A stretch of DNA of 64,000 nt, from positions 1 to 64,000 of the forward strand of contig CAZPHS010000009.1 in NCBI GenBank assembly GCA_964586785.1, in the 5' to 3' direction. The translations under genes and the position numbers were made by a program. The stretch comes from SZUA-584 sp041656035. GTDB taxonomy: Bacteria; Bacillota; Clostridia; Christensenellales; SZUA-584. Every line of letters begins with the position of its first letter. Position 1 is the first letter of the stretch. Shown piece after piece: positions 53,123-61,301 of this stretch. The notes beneath the pieces were generated by a model. That model was not told the origin of the DNA and searched no databases. It was given only the letters and a program-made list of their open reading frames with translations.

Positions 53123-54182
53123 TAGTGAAGGTCAAGCCGTCGCCGATTCGTTAATGCTCACCGATAAAGAAAAGGACGCTCTCGGTGAAATAGGAAATAT
53201 ATGCATGGGCACTTCGGCCACCACGCTATCTCAGCTTTTGGGCAAACGCGTAACCATAACCACGCCCAGGGTAAGCCTTGTTAAAGGCAATGAATATCTG
53301 GACGAATATGAAAAACCCATAGTGGCCACGGAGGTATCGTATACAAAAGGACTGAATGGATTTAATATTTTTCTTATAAAGAAATCCGACGCGCTTTCCA
53401 TAACGGAAGTACTTATGGGCAGCGCCGCCGGCGCGGATGAGATGTACATAAGCGCCATAAGCGAAGTTATGAACCAGATGGTTGGGTCTTCTTCCACGGC
53501 GCTCGCGGATTTGCTTCGTTTAAGCGTTAATATTTCTCCGCCGGTCGTTAAAGAAATAATTAATAATAATGATGTGGTCAGCAAGGAAGGTCAAATGCTT
53601 ATAAGGACAAGCTTTCTTCTTGATATAGAAGGCTTGCTCAAAAGCGATATTTTGCAGATAGTGCCTTATGATTTTGGCAAGAAGCTCGCGTCCACTCTTA
53701 TAGGCGAACAGCCGGAATCAAAGCCCGGTGAATTAGAAACGCTTTCCAATATAGCCGGCGTTTCTAACCCAACGCTTAATATGCGGCAGCAGAGCGCTAC
53801 TGCTGCTTCTGTAACAAAGGATGTAAAAATCATGAACAATGAAAACAAAGAGGAGAAAATTGAATTAAAGGAAGTTAAGTTCCAGTCTTTCAACGAAAAA
53901 CCGGGTGATTTTACATTTCCTACGGATTTGTCCAACATCGATCTTATAATTGACGTGCCGCTTCATGTAACAGTTGTGCTTGGGAAAAGTAAAAGAAGTA
54001 TAAAGGAAATTCTCGAACTTAACCGCGGTTCCATTATTGTGCTCGACAGGCTTGCCGGTGAAATGGTGGATGTTCTCGTAAACGGCAAGCTTTTTGCGCG
54101 GGGCGAGGTTGTTGTAATTGAAGATAACTATGGCGTTCGAATTACGGAAATCACATCAATTGAGCATTCGAAGGATAAATAA
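53097..54182 (+). CDS. fliY: Flagellar motor switch phosphatase FliY
   Basis: 361 residues. The CheC-like domain has two ExxN sites (LGEIGNICMG and SEVMNQMVG), so CheY-P phosphatase activity is expected. A low-complexity linker (about 205-270) leads to the C-terminal FliN/SpoA domain (IDVPLHVTVVLGKSKRSIKEIL). It replaces FliN in the C-ring. No N-terminal CheY-binding peptide like that of FliM is visible. The ATG at 53097 has a good SD inside fliM. Confidence 0.95.
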   Translation: MEQTLMSNNSEGQAVADSLMLTDKEKDALGEIGNICMGTSATTLSQLLGKRVTITTPRVSLVKGNEYLDEYEKPIVATEVSYTKGLNGFNIFLIKKSDALSITEVLMGSAAGADEMYISAISEVMNQMVGSSSTALADLLRLSVNISPPVVKEIINNNDVVSKEGQMLIRTSFLLDIEGLLKSDILQIVPYDFGKKLASTLIGEQPESKPGELETLSNIAGVSNPTLNMRQQSATAASVTKDVKIMNNENKEEKIELKEVKFQSFNEKPGDFTFPTDLSNIDLIIDVPLHVTVVLGKSKRSIKEILELNRGSIIVLDRLAGEMVDVLVNGKLFARGEVVVIEDNYGVRITEITSIEHSKDK

Positions 54183-54215
54183 AACAAAAATGCGCCCCTT
54201 GTTTTGAGGCGCATT
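54181..54215 (-). terminator. Terminator of the SASP gene
   Basis: AATGCGCC and GGCGCATT form an 8-bp stem with an 11-nt loop. On the minus strand it is followed by TTTTTGTTTT. It lies right after the SASP stop. On the plus strand, for fliY, there is no T-run. Confidence 0.8.
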
Positions 54216-54221
54216 GAGGGT

Positions 54222-54443
54222 TTAGGTTATGCCTTTTTGCTGTTTAGCCATTGCAACCATCCGTTTTACCATCTCGCCGCCGATAGGGCCTCCCTGCTGC
54301 CCGTTTACCCTGCTTGGCAGATCGCCTTTGTACTCGTCGTTATTTTCTTTACAGTACTGCGAAATTCCAAGCTCATCGGCGCATTCAAATTTAAACTTTG
54401 TCCACGGGTGATTCTGGTCATATTTTCGATTTTTAGACGCCAA
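54222..54443 (-). CDS. Alpha/beta-type small acid-soluble spore protein (SASP)
   Basis: 73 residues from TTG 54443, chosen because AAAGGAGG ends 8 nt before it. A GTG at 54452 abuts that SD. The second half has the SASP DNA-binding pattern GDLPSRVNGQQGGPIGGEMVKRMV, and the GPR-like cleavage region reads FECADELG. SASPs coat and protect spore DNA, so the organism should make endospores. Two Cys (21 and 31) and the Trp/Pro N-terminus are unusual for the family. A forespore promoter is expected but was not identified. Confidence 0.88.
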   Translation of the reverse strand: MASKNRKYDQNHPWTKFKFECADELGISQYCKENNDEYKGDLPSRVNGQQGGPIGGEMVKRMVAMAKQQKGIT

Positions 54444-54610
54444 ATCAGACACCTCCTTTCCGCCGGTATATTAAGAAACCAGTATCTATATTTTTTGCGG
54501 AAACGGCCGCAATTACACTGTTAATAATTTGTTTATCAATATGAAACGTATATCAGTAACAAACGCGAAATAAAATATTTAAAAAAATATTTATTAAAAG
54601 GGAGAATTAT
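54444..54610. other. Intergenic region between SASP and alcohol dehydrogenase
   Basis: AT-rich, with divergent promoters expected. It contains a TTGCGG/CCGCAA inverted repeat (54495-54500 and 54507-54512) and a TTGTTTATCAA element near 54530-54540. No ORF. I could not assign a reliable sigma-G or sigma-A promoter. Confidence 0.4.
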
Positions 54611-55780
54611 ATGCAGGATTTTAGATTTTTAAACACGACGGAGATTGTGTTTGGAACGCGGGCGCAGTACGCTGTCGGCGAGCTTACAAAAAAGCACGGC
54701 GGCAAGGTTTTGCTGCATTACGGCGGCGGGCATATAAAAAGGGCGGGTTTATACCGGCAGGTTACAGATTCGCTTAATAATCAAGGCGTCGATTTTGTTG
54801 AACTTGGCGGCGTGCTGCCTAACCCGAGGCTGTCGCTGGTAAAGGAGGGAATTGAAATATGCAGGCGCGATGGTATCGATTTTATACTGGCGGTAGGCGG
54901 AGGCAGCGTAATTGATTCGGCCAAGGCTATCGCGGCCGGCGTACCGTATGACGGTGATGTTTGGGATTTTTATATTTCGGATATGCAGCCAAAAGAGGCG
55001 CTTGGCGTCGGCGTTGTGCTTACCATACCCGCCGCGGGCAGCGAGGCAAGCAACAGCAGCGTTATCACGGACGAAGCGAATAACAATAAACGCTTTCTTG
55101 ATAACGATTTACTGCGTCCGAGGTTTTCACTGCTTAATCCGCAATTGACATTTTCGTTGCCGCCGTATCAGACCGCGTGCGGCGCGACAGATATAATGGC
55201 GCATATTATGGAACGGTACTTTACGCGCGTAAAGGACGCGGAAATAACCGACAGGCTGTGTGAAGCCGCGTTAAAAACGGTTATAGGCAACGTTTATAAA
55301 GCACTTAAAAAACCGGATGATTACGCGGCGCGCGCGGAGATTATGTGGACGGGCACGCTGGCGCATAACGGGCTTTTAGGAACAGGCCGTATTGAAGACT
55401 GGTCGTCGCATATGATTGAGCACGAGATCAGCGGCCTTAATGATGTTGCCCACGGCGCGGGGCTTGCCGTTGTTTTTTCGGCGTGGATGAGCTATGTATA
55501 TAAACATGATATACCGTTATTCGCGCAGTTTGCTTCAAGAGTATGGAATGTGGAAATTGACTATAATAATCTTTCGTATACGGCGCTCGAAGGAATAAAC
55601 CGCACAAAATCATTTTTTAAATCAATAGGTTTACCTACCAGTTTGGGTGAGATTGGTATAAGCCCTAAGCATTACGGCCATATCGCGGCGAACTGCCGCA
55701 GGGCCGACGGCAAAACGGTAGGCAACTTTGTAAAACTGCAAAGCGACGATATAATTGAAATACTAAAGCTGGCCGAATAG
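54611..55780 (+). CDS. Iron-containing alcohol dehydrogenase (butanol dehydrogenase-like)
   Basis: 389 residues in the group III Fe-ADH family, closest in pattern to NAD(P)H-dependent BdhA/YqhD-type enzymes. The Rossmann half has VGGGSVIDSAKAIAAG. The metal-binding residues are the Asp and His in ACGATDIMAHIMERYF and the His residues in SSHMIEHEISGLNDVAHGAGL. PAAGSEASNSSVIT is also typical. It reduces aldehydes to alcohols during fermentation. Rex, the NADH-sensing repressor of such genes, is encoded 3 kb away. Confidence 0.92.
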   Translation: MQDFRFLNTTEIVFGTRAQYAVGELTKKHGGKVLLHYGGGHIKRAGLYRQVTDSLNNQGVDFVELGGVLPNPRLSLVKEGIEICRRDGIDFILAVGGGSVIDSAKAIAAGVPYDGDVWDFYISDMQPKEALGVGVVLTIPAAGSEASNSSVITDEANNNKRFLDNDLLRPRFSLLNPQLTFSLPPYQTACGATDIMAHIMERYFTRVKDAEITDRLCEAALKTVIGNVYKALKKPDDYAARAEIMWTGTLAHNGLLGTGRIEDWSSHMIEHEISGLNDVAHGAGLAVVFSAWMSYVYKHDIPLFAQFASRVWNVEIDYNNLSYTALEGINRTKSFFKSIGLPTSLGEIGISPKHYGHIAANCRRADGKTVGNFVKLQSDDIIEILKLAE

Positions 55781-55796
55781 TATATAAACTAAAAGA

Positions 55797-55825
55797 AGCT
55801 GTCCCGGAAACGGACGGCTTTTTTT
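55797..55825 (+). terminator. Terminator of the alcohol dehydrogenase gene
   Basis: AGCTGTCC and GGACGGCT pair over 8 bp (one G-U), with a 7-nt loop and a seven-T tail. Confidence 0.85.
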
Positions 55826-55882
55826 AATTCTGCGATAATAAAGTACGCGAAAAACAATATTGTAAATAATTTTTATGTTTAT

Positions 55883-55895
55883 GTGACTAAGTCAC
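55883..55895. promoter_or_regulatory. Palindrome upstream of the CoA-disulfide reductase fusion gene
   Basis: GTGACTAAGTCAC is a perfect 13-bp palindrome with a central A, 74 nt before the start codon and just upstream of a weak -35-like TTGCGA (55900-55905). TGTGA with TCAC resembles Crp/Fnr-family half-sites, though the 5-nt spacing differs from the usual 6. An operator is plausible. Confidence 0.45.
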
Positions 55896-55968
55896 GGTAT
55901 TGCGAATTAAACTATGCTTATATTAAATTGTGAAAAAAATATCTAACACGGCATAGGAGAAAAGAGCA

Positions 55969-58407
55969 ATGAAAGTTGTGATTGTGGGCGGTGTGGCCGG
56001 CGGGGCAAGCTGCGCCGCGCGTTTGAGAAGGATTGATGAATCCGCGCAAATTGTGATGATTGAGCGCGGGGAATACATTTCGTTTGCCAATTGCGGGCTG
56101 CCGTATCATATAGGCGGCATTATAGAACAGCGCGAAAAGCTGCTTTTGCAAACACCGGAATCTTTTAATGACCGGTTTAACGCGGATGTGCGTATAAACA
56201 GCGAAGTGACGGCCATAGACAGGCGGGCTAAAACCGTGACCGTGAAAAGCGGCTCTAAAACTTATAATGAAAGCTACGACTATCTTGTTTTAGCCACCGG
56301 TTCGTCGCCGATAATCCCTAATATACCCGGTGTCCGGAATGATAGAATTTTGCCGCTTTGGACTATTCCGGACATGGATAAAATCAACGAGTTTATACGT
56401 GAAAAGGGAGCGAAAAGCGCCGTTGTTATAGGCGGCGGATTTATAGGCATAGAAACCGCGGAAAATCTTAAACATGCGGGGCTTGACGTTACTTTAATTG
56501 AAATGCAAAACCAGGTGATGCCTTCCGTTGACTACGAAATGGCGCAGATACTGCACAAACATTTAGCGGAGAAAGGCGTTAAGCTGGCGCTTGCGGAGAG
56601 GGTTGAGAAGTTTGAGGAACTAAACGGCGGTTTGACGGCGGTTACTAACAAGCGCACGGTTAAGGCTGATATCGCGGTGCTCGCGGCGGGTGTGAAACCC
56701 AATACAAAAATCGCGGCGGACTGCGGGCTTAATATAGGATTGCGCGGCGGCATACTTGTTGACAAGACGCTGCGCACTTCCGACAACAGCATATATGCCG
56801 CGGGCGATGCCGTGGAGACGGTAAACTTTATAAGCAAGGAGCGTGCGGTAATGCCTCTCGCGGGACCGGCAAATAAAATGGGGCGCATGGTTGCGGATAA
56901 TATTTGCGGTTTAAACCGTAAATATTCGGGCACGCAAGGCTCGATGGTCGCCAAGGTGTTTGATTTGACCGTGGCCGCTACAGGCAGCGGCGAATCCCAG
57001 CTAAAAAGCGCGGGAATGAAGCTTGGAGCCGATTACAAGGTAACGATACTGCACCCGCTTTCGAACGCGGGATATTATCCCGGAGGAATGACGCTTACAA
57101 TAAAGCTGATATTTGGCGCGCGGGACGGGCGTGTGCTTGGCGCGCAGGCGGCAGGGTACAAGGGCGTGGAAAAAAGGATAGACGTTATCGCCGCGGCGAT
57201 TCGCTTCGGGGCAACCGTATATGATTTGGAAGAACTTGAGCTATGCTACGCTCCCCCGTATTCCACAGCCAAAGATCCGGTCAATCTGGCGGGATATTCG
57301 GCCGATAATCTGCTTTCAGGGTTGGTTGATAATATTACTTTTGGCGAATTGGACGGAATTCACGCCGCGTACCTTGACGTGCGCACGGCGGCGGAATACG
57401 ATATGGGCGCCATACCCGACAGTATAAATATACCTGTCGACAGTATAAGGGAAAGCCTCGATAAACTGGACAAAGATAAAACATACATTATTTATTGCGC
57501 GGTGGGTATACGCTCGTATATCGCGGCGCGTATTCTAAAGCAAAACGGTTTTGACAAAGTTTTTAATTTGGCGGGAGGTTATACGACATACCGCGTGGCA
57601 AGCGGGGATTATACCATAGACGGAGGCGGCGGCAGCGCCGTGGAAAGCGAAACGCGGATTAATACGGAATTACGCGGAAAAACTATTCATATAGACGCTT
57701 GCGGTCTTATGTGCCCCGGTCCTGTGATGAAGCTGTATGGAGCAATTAAGGAAGCGCGGGACGGCGATATAATCAATATAATATCAACCGACCCCGGTTT
57801 TTTCGCGGACGCGGCTTCCTGGTGCTCGCGCACAAAAAATACATATATAAAGGGAGAGGCGATTGAAAACGGTTTTTCCGTTTGGATTAAAAAAGGCGGC
57901 GAAACCACGCCGGCTAATGCTTACGTACCGGCGGCGGGGAACGATAAATCAATAATAGTTTTCAGCGGAGACCTTGACAGGGCGCTTGCGAGCTTTATTA
58001 TTGCGAATGGCGCGGCGGCCATGGGACGGAAAGTAACGATGTTTTTTACATTCTGGGGCTTAAATGTATTGCGCCGTCACGGCAAGGTAAAAACAAATAA
58101 AAATTTAATTGAGAAGATGTTCGGAGCTATGATGCCCCGCGGAGCGCAAAAGCTTAAGCTTTCTAAAATGAATATGCTTGGTTTGGGCTCAAGCATTATG
58201 CGCGGCATAATGAAGAAAAAGAACATCGATTCATTGGACGCGCTTATAGCGCTGGCTTTAAAAAACGGCGTCGCGCTTGTCGCGTGTACTATGTCTATGG
58301 ACGTTATGGGAATAAAGCGGGAAGAGCTGATTGACGGCGTTGCGTTCGCGGGAGTGGCTTCGTATCTTGGGGCGGCGGAAACGGCTGATACAAATTTATT
58401 TATTTAA
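55969..58407 (+). CDS. CoA-disulfide reductase fused to rhodanese, TusA and DsrE-like domains
   Basis: 812 residues. Residues 1 to about 445 are a FAD/NAD(P)-dependent oxidoreductase of the CoADR/Nox group: VGGVAGGAS Rossmann motif, active Cys42 in SFANCGLPYHIG, VVIGGGFIGIETAENL for the second nucleotide. Next comes a rhodanese domain (about 450-545) with Cys510 in IIYCAVGIRSY, then a TusA domain (about 573-645) with CPGP (582-585), and a DsrE/F-like domain (about 660-812) with Cys773 in VACTMSMD. It probably reduces polysulfide or CoA-disulfides and passes sulfur from domain to domain. SD GGAGAAAAG. The precise substrate is not established. Confidence 0.9.
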   Translation: MKVVIVGGVAGGASCAARLRRIDESAQIVMIERGEYISFANCGLPYHIGGIIEQREKLLLQTPESFNDRFNADVRINSEVTAIDRRAKTVTVKSGSKTYNESYDYLVLATGSSPIIPNIPGVRNDRILPLWTIPDMDKINEFIREKGAKSAVVIGGGFIGIETAENLKHAGLDVTLIEMQNQVMPSVDYEMAQILHKHLAEKGVKLALAERVEKFEELNGGLTAVTNKRTVKADIAVLAAGVKPNTKIAADCGLNIGLRGGILVDKTLRTSDNSIYAAGDAVETVNFISKERAVMPLAGPANKMGRMVADNICGLNRKYSGTQGSMVAKVFDLTVAATGSGESQLKSAGMKLGADYKVTILHPLSNAGYYPGGMTLTIKLIFGARDGRVLGAQAAGYKGVEKRIDVIAAAIRFGATVYDLEELELCYAPPYSTAKDPVNLAGYSADNLLSGLVDNITFGELDGIHAAYLDVRTAAEYDMGAIPDSINIPVDSIRESLDKLDKDKTYIIYCAVGIRSYIAARILKQNGFDKVFNLAGGYTTYRVASGDYTIDGGGGSAVESETRINTELRGKTIHIDACGLMCPGPVMKLYGAIKEARDGDIINIISTDPGFFADAASWCSRTKNTYIKGEAIENGFSVWIKKGGETTPANAYVPAAGNDKSIIVFSGDLDRALASFIIANGAAAMGRKVTMFFTFWGLNVLRRHGKVKTNKNLIEKMFGAMMPRGAQKLKLSKMNMLGLGSSIMRGIMKKKNIDSLDALIALALKNGVALVACTMSMDVMGIKREELIDGVAFAGVASYLGAAETADTNLFI

Positions 58408-58421
58408 AATTATCTCAATCG

Positions 58422-58467
58422 GGCGGAGCGGCGCAGCATTTGCTGATAACGGCAAAGCGCCGCCGCC
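58422..58467. other. Branched GC-rich hairpin after the fusion gene
   Basis: GGCG-GA-GCGGCGC pairs with GCGCCGC-CGCC with a 2-nt bulge, and an AGC/GCT hairpin sits inside the loop. It is followed by CTAAATC, not a T-run, so it may be a factor-dependent end or stability element. Confidence 0.5.
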
Positions 58468-58558
58468 TAAATCTAGCAATTAAAACTATACATAAATTTT
58501 AAAGAAGCGTTAAACAAGCATTTTTAATGTGTCATACATCATATTATGTAAGAATACT

Positions 58559-58588
58559 TTGTGTTTGGATTAACGCTTATGTTATAAT
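58559..58588 (+). promoter_or_regulatory. Sigma-A promoter of rex
   Basis: TTGTGT (58559-58564), an 18-nt spacer and a perfect TATAAT (58583-58588), 23 nt before the start. The -10 is flanked by TTAACG (58570-58575) and CGTTAA (58590-58595), an inverted pair discussed in the findings. Confidence 0.65.
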
Positions 58589-58611
58589 ACGTTAAAAGAA
58601 GGGAGGCGCGA

Positions 58612-59250
58612 ATGCAGGAAAACAAAATATCGGATGCGGTTATACACAGGCTGCCAAAATATTATAGATATCTGTCTGAGCTTGAGGCGGCGGGTATAGA
58701 ACGCGTTTCATCTTCCCGCATGAGCGCGGATATGAGGCTTAACGCCTCCCAGATAAGGCGGGATTTAAACTGCTTCGGGGGCTTTGGGCAGCAGGGCTAT
58801 GGATATCAGGTAATACGCCTAAGGCAGGAGATTAAAAATATACTCGGTATCGGAGCCGAATATAAAGCCGTTATAGTGGGAGCCGGCAACATTGGACAAG
58901 CGTTGCTAAAATACAGGCATTTTGCTCAGGAAGGCTATCGGATAACGGCTGTTTTTGACGCGGACGAGAGGACAATAGGTCACGATTTAGGCGGAATATC
59001 CGTCAGGCCGATGAGCGAGCTTACCGGATTTATGGGCAAAAATGCCGTGGACATCGGCATTATCGCCGTGCCGAAAAAATACGCGCAGAAAATCGCGGAC
59101 GAACTTGTCAGTCTCGGCGTTAAAGGAATATGGAACTTTGCTCCGGTTGACGTGCAGGTTCGCAGGGGAGTAAGCATAGTTAATGTTCACCTGAGCGACA
59201 GTTTGTATGTATTATCGTACAGAATGAGGCGGAACCGTGAAGACAATTAA
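58612..59250 (+). CDS. rex: Redox-sensing transcriptional repressor Rex
   Basis: 212 residues. The N-terminal winged helix (about 1-80) has RLPKYYRYLSEL and RMSADMRLNASQIRRDLNCFG. The Rossmann domain has VIVGAGNIGQALL (about 85-97) for NADH/NAD+. It represses fermentation and respiration genes when NADH/NAD+ is low. The SD (GAAGGGAGG) is strong. It overlaps yjbQ by 14 nt. Confidence 0.95.
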   Translation: MQENKISDAVIHRLPKYYRYLSELEAAGIERVSSSRMSADMRLNASQIRRDLNCFGGFGQQGYGYQVIRLRQEIKNILGIGAEYKAVIVGAGNIGQALLKYRHFAQEGYRITAVFDADERTIGHDLGGISVRPMSELTGFMGKNAVDIGIIAVPKKYAQKIADELVSLGVKGIWNFAPVDVQVRRGVSIVNVHLSDSLYVLSYRMRRNREDN

Positions 59251-59629
59251 TATAAGAACAAGCAAGCGCGGCGAAATGGTTGATATTACTGGGGAAATAC
59301 AAAAGCGCGTTAATGAAAGCGGTCTGCAAAGCGGCCTTGTCTGTATTTTTGTGCCGCATACCACAGCCGGCGTATCAATTAACGAGAACGCAGACCCGGA
59401 TGTGGCGAGGGACGTGCTGTTCGCTTTTGACCGCCTTGTGCCAAACAGCGGGTTTGCACATGCTGAAGGCAATTCGGACGCGCATACTAAGGCGCAGATA
59501 ACGGGATTATCGCTTACCGTTATCATTAAGGACGGCAGGCTTATGCTCGGCACATGGCAGGGCATATATTTTTGCGAGTATGACGGACCGCGGCATAGGC
59601 GCGTTTATGTGAAGTTTATAGCCGATTAA
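59237..59629 (+). CDS. yjbQ: YjbQ family protein (UPF0047)
   Basis: 130 residues from GTG 59237, inside the end of rex. The family signature HTTAGVSINENADPDV (about 36-51), HAEGNSDAHTKA (about 75-86) and GTWQGIYFCEYDGPRHR are all present, with conserved His and Asp/Glu. Family members have thiamine-phosphate synthase-like side activity, but the true role is uncertain. It is translationally coupled to rex, which is often conserved only by position. Confidence 0.9.
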   Translation: MKTINIRTSKRGEMVDITGEIQKRVNESGLQSGLVCIFVPHTTAGVSINENADPDVARDVLFAFDRLVPNSGFAHAEGNSDAHTKAQITGLSLTVIIKDGRLMLGTWQGIYFCEYDGPRHRRVYVKFIAD

Positions 59630-59663
59630 ATAAGACATATTTGTTAAACAGTACGTATCTGTG

Positions 59664-59692
59664 TTTACAAAGACTTTAAAATATTGTATGTT
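59664..59692 (+). promoter_or_regulatory. Sigma-A promoter of the vanW-family pair
   Basis: TTTACA (59664-59669), a 17-nt spacer and TATGTT (59687-59692), 34 nt before the start codon. Upstream at 59641 is TTGTTAAACA, resembling a Rex half-site. Confidence 0.6.
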
Positions 59693-59726
59693 AAGCTATG
59701 CGACACCAATGCGGGAGAGATAGTTT

Positions 59727-61262
59727 ATGCAGAAAAAAAAGTATCAATATTTTAAAGCGTTGCTTGTAACATTCGGGGTGCTGGTTGTTTCACTTATAGC
59801 AGTGTTGATATTAATGCTTACGGGCACCGCTTTAAACGCTAATGAGCGTCAGGGCAAGTTTATAGAAACGGCGCGCTTTCTGTCCGGCATAACGGTAGGG
59901 GGTGTTGACGTTTCCGGAAAAAGCTATGAAGAAGCTCTCGCGGACGAGCGGATTCTGGCCGCAGCGCGGGCTTTTGAAGAAAGCTTTACATGTTCATTTA
60001 ATGTGATTAATACCACACATACTTTTACTGCGGCGGAGCTTGGGCTTGCCGTCAATACGGAGAATGTGCTCAAGGATGCTCTTTGCTTCGGACAGCATGG
60101 CGAGGGTGATTTGGTCGCCTCGCAAAAGCGGCGGCTTGAAGAAGGCAATGTAAATATTGATTTTTATGTCTATGGCGACGAATTTACGGTAACATCCGGC
60201 ATATTGGATTTAAAACCCGTAATTGATACGGTTCCGCAGGATGCCAGGTTTGAGATTGCCGATAATATAAGAGGCAATACCGACGCCAAATGCTTAGAAG
60301 ACATTGAAGGTGTAACAATTGTGCAAGAGTCTGTGGGCGCCGACGTCGATGCCATAGAGCTCGCTAAGCTTATCTGCGGCAATATAAACAACGGCGATTA
60401 CGCTGCTGTCGCGGATGCGCCCGTGCATATCACAAATCCTCAAGTGGATACGCAAACGCTTAAAGCCAATACGGTAAAAAGAGGCGAAATGACGTCTTTG
60501 TTTAACGTAAAGCCGCTTAATAACTCTAAACGCGTTAAAAATATAAAAATTTTCGCTAATATAATTAACGGTTCCATACTTAATCCGGGGGATATATGGT
60601 CGCTAAACGAGGCCGCGGGGCCAAGAAATGAAAGAACGGCGAAAACTGTCGGCTGGGAATATGCTCCCGGAATAAGCAACGGACGCTATGAAGACCAGCT
60701 TGGCGGCGGCGTTTGCCAGATATCGAGCACGGTTTACAACGCGGCTTTGCGCGCGGAGATGACTATTGTTCAAAGAAGACCTCACAGCTGGCCTTCGTCA
60801 TACGTGCCGGAGGGGCTCGACGCGACTATAAGCACCGGCGGGCCTGATCTTGTGATAAGCAACCCGACCGACAGCCCCATTTATATGGTTGCGTGCGTGG
60901 ACGACGAAGAATACAAGCTTACCGTACAGTTTTTCGGCGCGCCGCAGCCCCACGGTTTTACTATAGATTTTATAAGCGAGCTGGTTAGAACAGGAAAAGC
61001 GCCGGAACCGGTATATAATTATAATTCGGCAGCCACGCCCGATGGCGAGCCGATTGGCGAAGGCAAAACGGTTACATGGATAAAGCCGCGCGGAAGCCAG
61101 ACATGGCGGATATATAAACAGTATAAAGACGCGGACGGAGTTGTAATAAAAACAGAGGTATATGGCAAAGATGTTACATACGGGGCTTACGGGGGCGTTT
61201 ATTATATAAACGGTCCGGATCCGTCTTTGGCGCCGTCCGCACCGGTTACCGGCCAAGACTGA
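59727..61262 (+). CDS. VanW family protein 1, membrane-anchored
   Basis: 511 residues with an N-terminal membrane segment (about 12-33). The extracytoplasmic part has a YoaR-like region (about 50-240). A VanW domain follows with GDIWSLNEAAGPR, LGGGVCQISSTVYNAALRA and RRPHSWPSSYVPEG. The C-terminal region (about 430-500) is like that in other clostridial VanW proteins. Despite the name, most VanW proteins are not known to confer vancomycin resistance. A cell-wall role is inferred. It is followed by a paralogue after 39 nt. Confidence 0.88.
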   Translation: MQKKKYQYFKALLVTFGVLVVSLIAVLILMLTGTALNANERQGKFIETARFLSGITVGGVDVSGKSYEEALADERILAAARAFEESFTCSFNVINTTHTFTAAELGLAVNTENVLKDALCFGQHGEGDLVASQKRRLEEGNVNIDFYVYGDEFTVTSGILDLKPVIDTVPQDARFEIADNIRGNTDAKCLEDIEGVTIVQESVGADVDAIELAKLICGNINNGDYAAVADAPVHITNPQVDTQTLKANTVKRGEMTSLFNVKPLNNSKRVKNIKIFANIINGSILNPGDIWSLNEAAGPRNERTAKTVGWEYAPGISNGRYEDQLGGGVCQISSTVYNAALRAEMTIVQRRPHSWPSSYVPEGLDATISTGGPDLVISNPTDSPIYMVACVDDEEYKLTVQFFGAPQPHGFTIDFISELVRTGKAPEPVYNYNSAATPDGEPIGEGKTVTWIKPRGSQTWRIYKQYKDADGVVIKTEVYGKDVTYGAYGGVYYINGPDPSLAPSAPVTGQD

Positions 61263-61301
61263 ATACGGTAACGGTATACGTAAAATTTCGGAGGATAAAC
61301 A

